Shown piece after piece: positions 30,401 through 38,900 of a stretch of 64,000 nt of DNA. This DNA is from OLB16 sp964422415. GTDB lineage: Bacteria > Hinthialibacterota > Hinthialibacteria > OLB16. The stretch covers positions 23,888 through 87,887 of the forward strand of contig CAYRBI010000006.1 of assembly GCA_964422415.1 (NCBI GenBank), given 5' to 3'. Made by a program: the position numbers and the translations under genes. The notes beneath the pieces were generated by a model. That model searched no databases. It saw only the letters and a program-made list of their open reading frames with translations, and was not told the DNA's origin. The stretch's first letter is position 1; every line of letters begins with the position of its first letter.

Positions 30401-30567
30401 CCCTCCTGGACGGGAGCATTCTTGGGGCTGATGAGGAAACCAGCCGAGGCGGCATCCGAAAGGAGTAGCGCGAGAAAAAGAAAAGCAATCGCTACCAGAA
30501 TGGCCCATTTAAGGGATTCGAGGCTTTTCCGGCGATAGTTCTTGTCCATGATGACATAAGATGTCAT
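21457..30567 (-). CDS. giant secreted protein: beta-helix, two WD40-type propellers, dockerin
   Basis: A 3036-residue protein starting at ATG 30567 with GGAGG nine nt upstream. In order: signal/anchor helix (~19-42); Ig-like domain (~45-150); repeated beta-helix blocks, each about 200 residues and opening near (G/N)-x-x-x-K-I-x-R-C, ending at N-N-W-W-G-S-P-T-G-P (~944); three ~130-residue beta-sandwich repeats (~1010-1470); a first WD40-type propeller (~1485-2040; V-F-I-W-D-L, V-Q-L-W-N-T); two Big-2-like Ig domains (~2045-2225); a second propeller (~2230-2865); an Ig-like domain; and a type I dockerin (~2984-3036) with two calcium loops starting D-T-T-G-D and D-K-V-N-D-G-K-V-D. It is probably an extracellular multidomain adhesin or scaffold. 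No enzyme motif was found. Confidence 0.85.
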   Translation of the reverse strand: MTSYVIMDKNYRRKSLESLKWAILVAIAFLFLALLLSDAASAGFLISPKNAPVQEGSTRSVRIWLDEEPALNVTGTLQRTNGDTDLAVQGTGVFSIPKAQWSTGVELILTAAEDADSTSGQAVFQVQETSANGLASKNLLAIEMENDGLIEVGGTLAADTVWNDTTHNYLIKSDVVVPVTYSLQIGPNVVIQHDGQNHHGFVVSGRIGVATDSTLFMRTYTYWEGVWKRDGIILENGASAKIDRCRLLTWEERDRGGEGRDLWSAVVRAKAKAQLSLHGTTLECVNAGAAYYTGYGVLIDGCTTSITSAGSTPTTFRGFRSGIFQTVSHRKQSIAACFFQFCGVNQYLSGDMLRDNTFVNEGMHITGTLTVKKNVTMTLAAGTDIYLDYLQYFIVDGGTFNATDVTFGASTRNYYWIPEFRNGMDIKNKAKLNLRRCQIYTDESRETWNINEWSAAISADASSEVSILGCAFESRKPGDRRTGFGVELNGCKAVIGNDGATPTSFKGFHWGIHQYFGTESQEIAKCTFEDCESNHRISSDVKRNFTLTNPGMNTYGSINVLSGATLTLAPGCELYSWYGDRFTVDGAHLVANQASITVEPQNTYYQPNFRNGIDFKNNSTGTFTRCSLYTNETRHTDSISEWAALLYADDTSTLDVRGTTFVSKNPGGRRTGYGIHVSGGALNVVAQDGIDPSFTGFRCGFLYEFGSKQANIAKGTFTNTDYQGAISGNVTHTQTFQSENQHHFFGAVTVKTGSVLTLPANSSYLNNSYFLTIEAGASLALQADTFTINRQFLVSGTLAVTNTQFYITTVGHYHPDYRYNGFNLLDGSNSFFTNCTFRAEEIRTTGNDGDYAAIISQAAQASLDMAGCFFAPPVNPSMPTRFGIRSWSVKNFRLTGCTFLENYIAIREEAAPSAAYAHTCNFMGNTYAVDNTTQVAFNATNNWWGSPTGPTHLENPGGTGDRVSDYVDYGKSSLELKGSLETLANPSTGQEGNNLLTTGTQAGMEMLGCRITPGNVTSVDIGFHLYNSSGLDWTQFSNFFLVRDSNNNGTADASEKTSAISPNRSTSSSSGLYVGFSNIPLSSSLSKQFILIGDITGVESNDAFSVSTYTGWVMTTAGVPIDDQVTATRHKAGQFPTLANPNTGQVSDNFSSSSRQSNVVLYGFQLKGETQKTKATTFRLTGVQAITRSIITTAALYRDLDNDALLDSSDTRIGSASEVVVSGNTGSISFPDALDMNQHYLVVASFRGLSDTSRMTIQLDAADIKLTSSGEVLGSANAVTHIVDMPYMISQSDLWTPSAYFGLTTDQSNFALVGLRIQPLGRTVNSITVRMNGVIGIYTGEMLNPRLMWDKNENGVYDTGDELVVQGQVSTVASNEASMTFTTAFITRGYYFILADFQALSNGDELTVRIDPEDVSVPETYRVTGSVPPIRFVVESGTPDSRSQNMNWTLTYRSPGGRTVMGHYNNAGDKVILGYDTGSAWIYQATSNTPLMMLKDHYDCVEYAGFSSDDSAAITVSRDGAVFIWDLQTGIQRSAMFSDLLVSYGVPSPDLSKLMVITEGKGILLDIDNQTRLWEFVPGDATVNAIAYSPDGKYILIGSSDKKAYLLDVTTGVEVRRYLGHTQGVTAVAFTGDGTKLMTGSTDATVQLWNTAGGSPIATISLQGQASQGATVSPDGSRVAMVTGYGTSAQLRIFNSLGLELFAVNINTESGGNWGTYLENVAFDHTGERVLVSTRDSDWARIASFRVDDGDFLVSWGPHGRYPANTPMRPRISNDGSRLFAETDWGLNVMSRTMGNPIFTVSTSLGDRGFDISGDGTKCNWFDYSGHLRISTVSDNGAVEVVDRNVGVNYNWTSTSEAGDNILAGDRMYSGVGGGLIANYALTDRETASAFSPDSLLWGFTVDHSLVTCRVNDPNATLYNMMDTGSYSAYKLFYHPDGVRIGCVDSNTGVQMYNMSTDLPVGLYRFQYNSDASLSKDGTLLLIGGRNTVKLFDVRTGRILRYFYPQHSSIADVDVRAVQFAKNDTLIMIAWSYNYIETYERSLPTRIEMTPESRVLAAGDSQAYQVSVIYDDGTKADVTPSSSNTTEKAVLEADDPTHCTINGNVITLTADAAGTVIIRARYRDSGITFSDSATITVGQSNLVELVAQPESLSMIPGVFREISYLARYDDGYEEDVTPHVNLTADRPEDVVIAGQSVKVNLTATPGYILLTGSYTNSHGMSAEAVTTIQSFGLRTQWERVRVTAGGAGLSGAWNPAKTKLAWGSSSGAVSIYSVGLTPSQYSLERIVIAHSAPVVYVNYLSENELITVSHEGTVKKWNLIQSATAPVSIYYHDAPLKCAVRDGTTLALGDSNGAVTLLDMTLNEVKWKVTVHTGAVRSVAIDGTRVMSGGQDTHVKILQRSDGTVIKTIAAHLGPIVSAGFFGSNAIFIASEDQTTSLWRKDTYTIIERYEYGVTPTTAAVVDNELYIGTTGPNAAWIYNTDGLLLRWLEIMPSDGAIATFLADPSGKFVLTGRKTILSQVESPIDGSMVEKTSPFGSYQFWEKGRGIFRGSLAHSYPLTAAHAAPDGKRMFTQDSKRIIEWNYGVDDVTTESQNLLETGYFVNYSFAGMDFNADSSLLATRVDLSIYLFGTQNHLLWRTLHTPGAGPYALSKSGNKIATADWRTRLWDLVSVSQIGESPNPVNSIDFLKEDHFLGGVGAHNSIGIWDDRCLMGMVIDTAHPPIKLYVNSVGTRCAAVTLETHCDMLNCTYDYYLEIFDISDIGVEPPRIGQPLFLMQTNTDIFGGGEGEVNSAIAVSDDAGLVLVGSEGDRPVKLISTADGQTIREFEPPSGKGKENTGAAAVAFADNDKAVLIGWREGFAETHRRVDPNKLKVEITKTNPAKDSSAHNKVVVEGGTVYVSAGDQLATETLANYTNNSELNVTAVTGITSSNNAVASVSGRYVHISGSATEGQQAKLTFTYSELGTNLQMELTLLVGTDPKTLGDTTGDLVVNYLDILNFSRWWKSTDTEKIGPCDKVNDGKVDAIDLNWLLNYW

Positions 30568-31115
30568 GGCGAGGGTCCTCCCACTGGGAGAAATGACAGG
30601 ACAGAATCTGTCCTGGGATTCGCTTGGATGATTGAAGCAAACGAAGGGTTTTGCGGTCTTGGTGGGACCGGAATGGGACTAAAAGACAGCTGTCCACCCG
30701 GACAGCCCTCTGTGAATAGGCCATGGCCTTTCGTTACATCTCCTTTCCAGGACACGGGCTCGAAAGAAGATTCGAACGCCACCGACCCGTTGAGGAACCG
30801 CCTCAGCGAGGGTGTGTCAACACCAAACAACTGGCCCCTTTGGAGCCATCAAAAAAGACAGAAGAAAGTGATGAATGTACGCTGAGGAGAATACAATCTG
30901 CCTTACGCCACTAATTTAGTCTTTTCGATGGAGAAGGGCAAGGATGAAATTTGCCTATCAGGTGCGGAAATACGGGCAGGTGGTTCCAACTTGAGATGCA
31001 GAAGATACCGTCTTTTCCCTTGAGAAAAGGAGAGCATTGTGAGCTATTGAATTTACAGGAGTTGAAGAAAACGCAAGCAAACTAGTAACTACTCGTGTAG
31101 CGGAATGTTTTTTTC
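30568..31115. other. intergenic region upstream of divergent giant genes
   Basis: About 550 nt without a credible gene. It carries the 5' region of the giant minus-strand gene, a small CTGTCC-ACCC-GGACAG hairpin at 30690-30705, and A+T-rich sequence towards the promoter at 31116. Short open frames here lack ribosome sites and family features. Confidence 0.6.
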
Positions 31116-31144
31116 TTGACAGTGGGTTTCGTAAACATGATAAT
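31116..31144 (+). promoter_or_regulatory. sigma70-type promoter of the first metzincin gene
   Basis: TTGACA (31116-31121), a 17-nt spacer, and GATAAT (31139-31144). This is close to the ideal consensus. The paralog has TTGACG-17-GATAAT at the same distance from its start. Confidence 0.8.
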
Positions 31145-31151
31145 TCAATAC

Positions 31152-31266
31152 TGGTTTTAAGTGTTTGTTGGTTACGGGCCATACGCCCTCGCCTAGACGG
31201 CCCGGTTCCGGCATTACTGTGCGCCGGTGGGCCCTTTTATCCAGGATATGGAGGAGGGCATCACCC
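31152..31266 (+). promoter_or_regulatory. conserved structured 5' leader, attenuator-like (copy 1)
   Basis: The leader contains GGGCC (31176-31180), which can form a small local hairpin with GCCC at 31185-31188 or pair with GGCCC at 31199-31203. That same GGCCC is the outer left arm of a second hairpin: GGCCC, CCGGC (31208-31212), a 10-nt loop, GCCGG (31223-31227), GGGCC (31229-31233), followed by C and TTTT. The layout is that of a terminator with a competing antiterminator. The ribosome site GGAGG is at 31250-31254. It is conserved in front of the tandem paralog. I do not recognise it as a known riboswitch class. Confidence 0.55.
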
Positions 31267-34200
31267 ATGCTTTTTCCTCGCCTCGAATCCCAGCAGAGAT
31301 TCCCTCTGATCTGTGTGTATAGTTGTGTATCCATTTTCTTGACAGCCCCATTCATACCGCCCGCTCAATCCGCCGAAATCCTTCTCGCGGTAGATTGGGA
31401 AAGCGAGCCCCCCTATGCCTGGGACCATGATTCCGTATGGGGCGATCAGCATTCTACCTGGGACCGTCCCAGCAACGGAGCCGTGGGGTACTGTATGAGG
31501 GCTTCGCACCTCTCTGGGGATAGCAAGGACAACCGTGGCTTCACCCTCCACGGCCTCGACACAAGGCTGGGACACCGGATCCGGATCCGGATCAGCATGG
31601 CCTGTCCCACTGGAACGGGTAAAGAGTACTGGATGGAGACCTCATACAAAACCTTCACCACGGCTCCCTCAGATTATGGGAGCTCCTACGATGAAGGCGG
31701 ATGGAACATGGTCCAGTGGTTCGATGCCGCCTCATGGCCAGAAAATCCGGATGGGAATGACAGTACCTGGACTGAATACAGCACAACCTTTGTGCCCGGG
31801 AGTGAGGAGGACATCCTCGCGGTCGGATTCGAGAGTGGAAGCACGGAGGGCACCGGCGGCGCCCCCAACATGCGCTGGGATAGCCTGGTGATCGAAGATC
31901 TGGATGGAGCGGTCATCTCCACCTTTACGCCCACCCGGACCTCCCCTCCAACACTTACCTGGACCCCGACACCCTCACAGACCCCGACCCAAACCAATAC
32001 CAGCGGCGGAATTACGAAGACGCCAACCCGCACAGCGACTCAGACAGAAACCCCCAAGGTCAGCTACACATCCACATCCTCCCCAACCATCACACTGACC
32101 CCCACGATCACACTCTCTCCGACGATCACCATAACCCCAACCATCACCGATACCCCCACCCTCACCGAAACAATTAATGAAACCTGGAACTGCGTGGAGA
32201 GCGCCGAGAGTCTGCAGATTTCTCTATGGGGTGAGTCAGGTTATGCCCCGGATATTGCTGTTGACCGTTTTGGCAGCGCCCATATCGTTTGGCGTAGCGG
32301 CACTCATCAGATCATGTATGCGCGCGTGGGTCCCAATTACCTGCTAGAGAAATCTCCCATGGCAATCGTGACCGCCGATGCACGCGATCCCAAGGTGGCG
32401 GTCGATTACGATGGTAACGCACATGTCATCACTCTCCCTTTCGCCGTTGACAGCCAGTCTTTTCTCACCTATCTCAAGATCGATCGTCTTGGCACCACCC
32501 TGGTCAGAAATTCTTTTGTGTGTGACGAGTTTTGGCCAGGATCCACAGATGCGATCACCAGCGCCCGCTACCATGGGCCAGCGATTAGTATCTGGCATCG
32601 GCCTCCCAATTTTCCTCTCATTGCAGTAGCTGCCGAAGTCCATCAAGCTGCAAGCCGTCCCATTGATCCAAGTAATCCCTATAGTCCCAAGAAAACCTTC
32701 TACCGGGATGGAATTTCCGTGGTCCTCCTCAATTCGGCTGGGGAAGTAGAGAAGGAAAAAATATGGGAACCCATAATGATTACGACGGAAAACATGCCCA
32801 CCGCGGATTACTATAAATATGTCGATATCACCTTCGACACACGTGGTATCTATCATTGCGCCTGGTGGAAGAAAGACCCGGGTTACTCCTCGGGCGATGC
32901 GTGGGATGCGTGGGGGGAAATAAACAACACCGGGATGTTGCTCTTGAGTGGATACTGGGCGTCCCTGCGCCACGCGCCGACCGTTGGCCCGAAGGTAACC
33001 GCCAATGACCGTTCATTTGTTGATTTCGTGTGGGCTGATAATCCAGCACGCAGTATCATTCATTCCCGGTTACGTTTCGATAGTCCCTCCTATACCTATG
33101 TCCAGGACAAAAAGGAGACTCTTTACACAAGTACAGAGACCCACCCAGAGAATCCCAACATTGCATCGGTCTCTGGGACAGTAGTCGCTATCTGGTCGGA
33201 GGATATTCTCGGCTCACACCTGTGGGCTCAGCGCCTCACACCCCCTGGGCCAGCCCAACAGATCAGTTGTGGAAAGGCTTCGTCTTGTGCGATTGATGCA
33301 CGGGCTAACGGATATTTTGACATTGTCTGGCAAGATTCCCGCAGCGGAACCCCTGTCATCTACTACGCATCAAAAGATTTCTCCGATCCGAGTCCCACCC
33401 CCACCCATTCTCCCACCTCCACCGGCACAAATACCCGGACAAAGACTCCCACGCTCTCCTCCACCCGTACACCCAGTCCCACAGCTACGGTGACACGCAC
33501 ACTCACCCAGACCAAGGCGAAGTCACCCACACCCACGACCACATTCGATGTGGCCATCTCTAGCCTCGAGTTGGTCCAGGTGGTCCAGAATCAACTTCTA
33601 ACTGTCCCATTTGTGTCCGGGAAACCAGCCATGCTGCGAGCTTACATATCTGTGACATCCTCTGGTGTTGCCTATAATGGTGAAATCACGGGACGGCTCT
33701 ACTACACACCCAATGGAGGTGTACGCACCGGTCCATTCTTCCCCTCACTGAATCCTGGCGGTCTGTCCGCCACGCCGAATCCTGATCGTGGGAAGCTTGA
33801 AAACTCCTTGAACTTCCGTCTGCCCAGCGCGGCCATCCAGACCGGTATCACCACCCTGGATGTCGAAATCAATTATCCCAGCCCCTCCATGGGTATACGC
33901 CCGATCGAAGAAGCCAACTACACGAACAATACTCAAAGCAAGGCTTACACCTTCCAGTCCCTGACACCACATTACCGTATTGGCTACTACGCGGTGGATT
34001 ATACCTTCAACTCACCCCTGCCCCCCAGTGGAAGACCGGGCATTCTCATCCATCAGGGAGATCATCTCTTCCGGAAACTCTTCCCCCTCACGTCTGGGAA
34101 TTATGTGTATGTTTATGAAGGTGAGATCAAGTGGAACAAGGATATCAACATATCCGCCATGGAGTTTCTCACTCACCTGCGCACCCGCTGGCAACTGGCC

Positions 34201-35760
34201 GAGAATGCATCCGCCCCGGCCTCGATCCACAACAATCAACTGATGGCCTGGTTTCCGGAGATGGCTTATGCGGGTAATGGGTGTTCAGATCCTACCTGGC
34301 TGACCAATCCAGGCGGAATTGGGCATGTGTTCTTCGCCAACGCGACCGCCGGGACTGGCCAAGAATCATGCCGTTTCATGCGAACCTTCGCGCATGAGGC
34401 CAGTCACAATCACAACCGTTATCATCCATCGGACGATGCCTCACACCCGCTGGAAACATTGGCCGAGAACAAGCACTACGGCTTCGATGTCGAAAAGGGA
34501 GAGATCCGTTATAAGTTCACGACACCCTCCGGAATCTCTCTCTACTATGACATCATGGTTCCAGCACGCCTGGATTACGAGACTTGGATCACCCCCTACA
34601 CCTACATCAATCTCTTTAACACCTTCCCCATTTTTACAAAGTCACTGAATCTTGAGAAACAGATCACCTCAACCGCGCTCATGGTGTCAGGCCTCATTAA
34701 TCAGAACAATACTGGAGTTCTCCACCCAGCTTACCAGGTCAATTATGCCACCACGCCTCGCGGGACCAACGGAAATTGCAGCCTGACTATCGAAGACAAC
34801 ACCGGAAAAGCGCTCTACACCTCACTCTTTTCTCCGGTTTATGTATACCCTGACTCATTGGTGCAAGCCGGTCGCTTTATTCAAGACTCGACGGGAGGAG
34901 GTCTCTCCTCACCGGCCGCGGGTTTCATCGAAATTCTTCCTGTTATCAATGGCCTGAAGAGTATTGTCTTGAGACAAGGTTCTGTTGAACTCGACCGCCT
35001 GACTGTCAGTGCCTCTGCTCCCACGGTCACCGTTCTCCAACCCAATGGTGGTGAGGTATGGTCGGAGACCGAGGAAATCCGTTGGACGGCTACGGATACA
35101 GATGCGGGGGATGCCGCGAATCTTTCCTATTCCATCCTCTATAGCGCCGATGGTAAACAAACCTGGCGGACACTCGAGACAATGTATAGTCAAACCTCGC
35201 TCCAGGTTCATACCACCAATTTACCTGGGGGAACCCAGTGTTATGTGCGTGTGATGGTGACAGATGGCATCAACACGGGGCAGGATGATTCCAATGCCTC
35301 CTTCACCACGGTGGGGAATCCCCCCATCGCGCTCATCCTTTCGCCACGGGATGGAGCCACATTCGCCTCCTATGAGTTGATTCATCTTGCTGGCCGGGTA
35401 GTGGACCTGGAGGAGAAAGTGAACAAGGAGGATATCCTTTGGGAATCCAGCCTCAATGGAATCATCGGAACTGGATACGAGGTGGATACGATGGCTCTTC
35501 GTCCGGGAACTCACACAATACTGTGTTCGCTTACCGACCAGGATGGATACAATGCCCATGATACGATCACCCTCACCGTGAATGAGGGGCTGATCCTTCT
35601 AGGAGACCTGCAACGGGATGGGAGGATTGACTATCTCGACCTGCTAAAGCTTGCCCGCAAATGGCATAGATCAAGCACCAATGCCATCGATGCCGATCTG
35701 GATGGCAATGGAGCCGTCGACTCGAACGACTTGATGCTTCTTCGAAGACTCATGCGATAA
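31267..35760 (+). CDS. secreted metzincin-like protease with Pro/Thr linkers and dockerin
   Basis: A 1497-residue exported protein. ATG 31267 (M-L-F-P-R-L) precedes a signal peptide (~1-37). A jelly-roll-like domain (~38-215) leads to a Pro/Thr-rich linker, a sialidase-like propeller region with H-I-V-W-R and F-D-I-V-W-Q-D-S-R (~310-700), a second Pro/Thr linker, a CARDB-like domain (~760-900) and a metalloprotease region. The zinc motif is H-E-A-S-H-N-H-N-R-Y-H at 1043-1053, the metzincin pattern HExxHxxGxxH with Asn for Gly, followed by a Met-turn-like Y-D-I-M-V-P-A. Two Ig/Fn3-like domains and a type I dockerin (~1445-1497, D-L-Q-R-D-G-R-I-D and D-L-D-G-N-G-A-V-D) end the protein. It is probably a cell-surface or secreted peptidase; the substrate is unknown. 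Confidence 0.8.
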   Translation: MLFPRLESQQRFPLICVYSCVSIFLTAPFIPPAQSAEILLAVDWESEPPYAWDHDSVWGDQHSTWDRPSNGAVGYCMRASHLSGDSKDNRGFTLHGLDTRLGHRIRIRISMACPTGTGKEYWMETSYKTFTTAPSDYGSSYDEGGWNMVQWFDAASWPENPDGNDSTWTEYSTTFVPGSEEDILAVGFESGSTEGTGGAPNMRWDSLVIEDLDGAVISTFTPTRTSPPTLTWTPTPSQTPTQTNTSGGITKTPTRTATQTETPKVSYTSTSSPTITLTPTITLSPTITITPTITDTPTLTETINETWNCVESAESLQISLWGESGYAPDIAVDRFGSAHIVWRSGTHQIMYARVGPNYLLEKSPMAIVTADARDPKVAVDYDGNAHVITLPFAVDSQSFLTYLKIDRLGTTLVRNSFVCDEFWPGSTDAITSARYHGPAISIWHRPPNFPLIAVAAEVHQAASRPIDPSNPYSPKKTFYRDGISVVLLNSAGEVEKEKIWEPIMITTENMPTADYYKYVDITFDTRGIYHCAWWKKDPGYSSGDAWDAWGEINNTGMLLLSGYWASLRHAPTVGPKVTANDRSFVDFVWADNPARSIIHSRLRFDSPSYTYVQDKKETLYTSTETHPENPNIASVSGTVVAIWSEDILGSHLWAQRLTPPGPAQQISCGKASSCAIDARANGYFDIVWQDSRSGTPVIYYASKDFSDPSPTPTHSPTSTGTNTRTKTPTLSSTRTPSPTATVTRTLTQTKAKSPTPTTTFDVAISSLELVQVVQNQLLTVPFVSGKPAMLRAYISVTSSGVAYNGEITGRLYYTPNGGVRTGPFFPSLNPGGLSATPNPDRGKLENSLNFRLPSAAIQTGITTLDVEINYPSPSMGIRPIEEANYTNNTQSKAYTFQSLTPHYRIGYYAVDYTFNSPLPPSGRPGILIHQGDHLFRKLFPLTSGNYVYVYEGEIKWNKDINISAMEFLTHLRTRWQLAENASAPASIHNNQLMAWFPEMAYAGNGCSDPTWLTNPGGIGHVFFANATAGTGQESCRFMRTFAHEASHNHNRYHPSDDASHPLETLAENKHYGFDVEKGEIRYKFTTPSGISLYYDIMVPARLDYETWITPYTYINLFNTFPIFTKSLNLEKQITSTALMVSGLINQNNTGVLHPAYQVNYATTPRGTNGNCSLTIEDNTGKALYTSLFSPVYVYPDSLVQAGRFIQDSTGGGLSSPAAGFIEILPVINGLKSIVLRQGSVELDRLTVSASAPTVTVLQPNGGEVWSETEEIRWTATDTDAGDAANLSYSILYSADGKQTWRTLETMYSQTSLQVHTTNLPGGTQCYVRVMVTDGINTGQDDSNASFTTVGNPPIALILSPRDGATFASYELIHLAGRVVDLEEKVNKEDILWESSLNGIIGTGYEVDTMALRPGTHTILCSLTDQDGYNAHDTITLTVNEGLILLGDLQRDGRIDYLDLLKLARKWHRSSTNAIDADLDGNGAVDSNDLMLLRRLMR

Positions 35761-35845
35761 GCGGAAATCCATGGATACGGCTCTTTTTTAACGGACTGAA
35801 ACAGCAGATCTACCTGATGGCGTTGTATCTCGAACCGGATTTTGC

Positions 35846-35874
35846 TTGACGCGGTTACTATTAAACATGATAAT
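35846..35874 (+). promoter_or_regulatory. sigma70-type promoter of the second metzincin gene
   Basis: TTGACG (35846-35851), 17-nt spacer, GATAAT (35869-35874), beginning 85 nt after the upstream stop codon. The second copy is therefore probably transcribed on its own. Confidence 0.78.
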
Positions 35875-35881
35875 TCCCTAT

Positions 35882-35997
35882 TGGTTTTAGGTGATTGTTG
35901 GTTACGGGCCATACGCCCTCGTAGAAACGGCCCCGCTCCGGCATTTGCTTGTCGCCGGTGGGCCCTTTTATCCAGGATATGGAGGAGGGCATCACCC
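35882..35997 (+). promoter_or_regulatory. conserved structured 5' leader, attenuator-like (copy 2)
   Basis: All paired segments of copy 1 are kept: GGGCC 35906-35910, GCCC 35915-35918, GGCCC 35929-35933, CCGGC 35938-35942, GCCGG 35954-35958, GGGCC 35960-35964, then C and TTTT. Differences from copy 1 fall mainly in the hairpin loop and in the spacer between the two GG-rich arms, as expected when the fold and not the sequence is under selection. Confidence 0.55.
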
Positions 35998-38900
35998 ATG
36001 CTTTTCCCTCGTCTCACATCTCAGCGGAGATTCTCTCTGGTCTGTCTATTAAGTTGTTTGTGCCTCTTCCTGACATCTCCATTCACACCCCCAGCTCAAG
36101 CCGCCGAGACCCTCCTTTCCGTAGATTGGGAAAGCGAGCCCACCTTTGCCTGGGACCATGATTCCGATTGGGGTAATCAACACTCCACCTGGGACCGTCC
36201 CAACACCGGAGCTATCGGACACTGTATGAGGGCCTTGCACCTCACCGGTGATAGCAAGGACAACCGTGGATTCACGCTCCTCAACCTCGGACTGAAGATA
36301 GGACACCGCATCCGGATCCGGATCAACATGGCCTGCCCCACTGGATCCGGCAAAGAGTATTGGATGGAGACCTCCTATAAAACCTTCTCAACCGCTCCGG
36401 ACGATTATGGCGAGGCTTACGATGAGGGTGATTGGGAGCCAGTTCAGTGGTTCGAAGCCGCCTCCTTTGAGGGAGAACCAGATGGAAATAGCAACACCTG
36501 GATCGAGTACAACACCATCTTCGTGCTAGATAAACCGATCCTTGCGGTTGGGTTCGAAAGTGCCAGCACGGATGGCACCGGTGGCGCCCCGGAGATGCGT
36601 TGGGACAACCTTGTAGTAGAGGACCTGGATGGAACTGGTCCCTCGGCCACCTCGACCTTCACTCCCACGCCCAGCGCCAGCCCCACCCCCACCGTTACGT
36701 TTACTCCCACCGCTACTCCAACGGCTAGCCGTACTTGGACACCCACCGTGACTGTTACCAGAACCATCACACCAACTCACTCCATCACCAACACTCGCAA
36801 ACCCGGTGAACCGACTCCGACCGATACCGATACCGACACCCCAACCAATACTCATACACTCTCGGAGACCCCCACCCCGACCGAGACCTTGACTCCCACC
36901 GAGACCTTAACCCCCACTGAGACCCCCACGCCAACCTTCACCCCGACATCAACGCCCACCTTTACCGAAACACATACCCCCACAATCACGAACACACCCA
37001 CCGAGACCCAAAGCTGCGTCGAGGACACCCCACTCCTGCGCCTCAACCCAGATCTCATCGAAGGATACACACCCGATGTCGCCATAGATCGCTTTGGCAG
37101 CGCGCATGTGGTCTGGCGGGATAATGCTTGGGGCATCTGGTATGCACGGATTGGCGCGGGCAATTTCATGGAGGTATCTCCCACTGTCGTTATCAGCACG
37201 GGAAAGGTGCGCGATCCCAAGATTGCTGTCGATCCGGACGGGTTCGCGCATGTGGTGGTACGTCCTTCCGTATCGGGCGAACAGTGGTACCTCACCTATT
37301 TCAAGATCGACCGCTCCGGACAAAATGTGCTCACCAAATCCACCATCATTTTCGACACTTGGCCCCAGCGTCTCGATACCATCACGGACTCACAGTACTT
37401 ATGGCCGGTGATTGCCTTTGATACCAAGCATTGGCGTCCAGTCATCGGCTGCGAGGCCCACCTCACGGCGCAAATGCCCATCGATCCACTCGATCCATTA
37501 AGCCCCAAGAAGTACTTCTACCGCGACACCATTGTGACTGTTCCCATTGATTATTACGGTGATCCCATCCGTTCGGAGCGTTGGGAGCCGTATTTCGAAT
37601 ATGCCATGGACACCAACCCAGCCGATAAGGCGAAGTACCCAGACATCGCGGTCGACAAGAAAGGGGTGATCCATGCGGCTTGGTGGCATAAAGAGCCGGA
37701 TTGGACCAGTGGAGGAATCGCCTACCGCAATTCAACCATGGCCAATTGGCTGGAGGTCTCCGCCGCACGTGAAGTGGCCTCTCAACCCTGGGTGGGTCCC
37801 GAAATCACCTGCAAGGACTCCGGATATGCGGACATTACTTGGGCCACCTCCCCCACTGGGAAGGTGTTCTGGCAGCGCCTGACAGGGGGATTCTTCTCCG
37901 GCTCCAACGTTCTAGCCACCAGTGGAAGCGCTAGCGGAAAATTCGCCAACATCGGCTCGGTGACCGGAACCGTGGTGTGTGCCTGGAGTGATGATCTAGA
38001 CGAGAAACACCTCTGGGCTAGACGCGTGGAACCCTATGATTTTCCAGGCCGGGTAATCCACTGTGGTGGAACTTCCAGTATTGCCCTCGATGGCCGTCCC
38101 AACGGCTTTTTTGACATTGTCTGGCAAGACACACGCGATGGGGCTCCCTCGGTCTACTACACGAGCAAAGATTTCAGTGACAAACCTCCCACCGCTACCT
38201 TCACTCCGGAGAATACCCCCACCATTACTCCCACGGAGCTAACTCCCACCGTGACAGTGACACCCACAGTGTCACCCACCATGACAGTGACACCCACAGC
38301 CACACCGACAGGAACCTTCAGCCTGGACCTTTCCATTAACGCCATCGAGGTGGTTCAGGTGGTTCAAAACTCCACCTATAACCTTCCCCTGGTGGCCGAC
38401 AAACCCACTGTAGTGCGTGCTTATGTCATGTTGGACCCACCCGCGGCCCAGCATGCGGGGGGGATCAATGGACGGCTCTTTTACACCACGGGAGCCGGAC
38501 GCCAGGGGCCCCTATTCCCGATGAATGTAGGTCCAGCTGGAATAATCGCCACACAGAACCCACTGCGGGACCACATCGAGCACTCCCTGAACTTCCGTTT
38601 GCCAGCTGACGCCATCCGCGTGGGGAATGTCAACTTCGAGGTAGAGGTCAATTACCCGGTACCCACCGTAGGCGAGGGGGGAGTGATCGAGAATAAACGC
38701 CCTCTCGAAGAAAACGATGAAACCAACAACACCAACGCCCGAGCCTGTACTTTCCAAGTGATTGCTCCCCGGTACCGGATCGCCTACTACTCGGTCAACT
38801 ACTACCCCAATTGGCCCTGGGAATCCGCTCAAAATCCCACGGCCGCGATCCATGGCGGGGACGATATGTTCCGGCGTATCTTCCCCCTGGCACCCTCCGA

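Noticed and set aside
36650..37015. Cytosine-rich tandem sequence resembling a minisatellite
   Set aside because: It keeps one reading frame and encodes the Pro/Thr linker of the metzincin protein.
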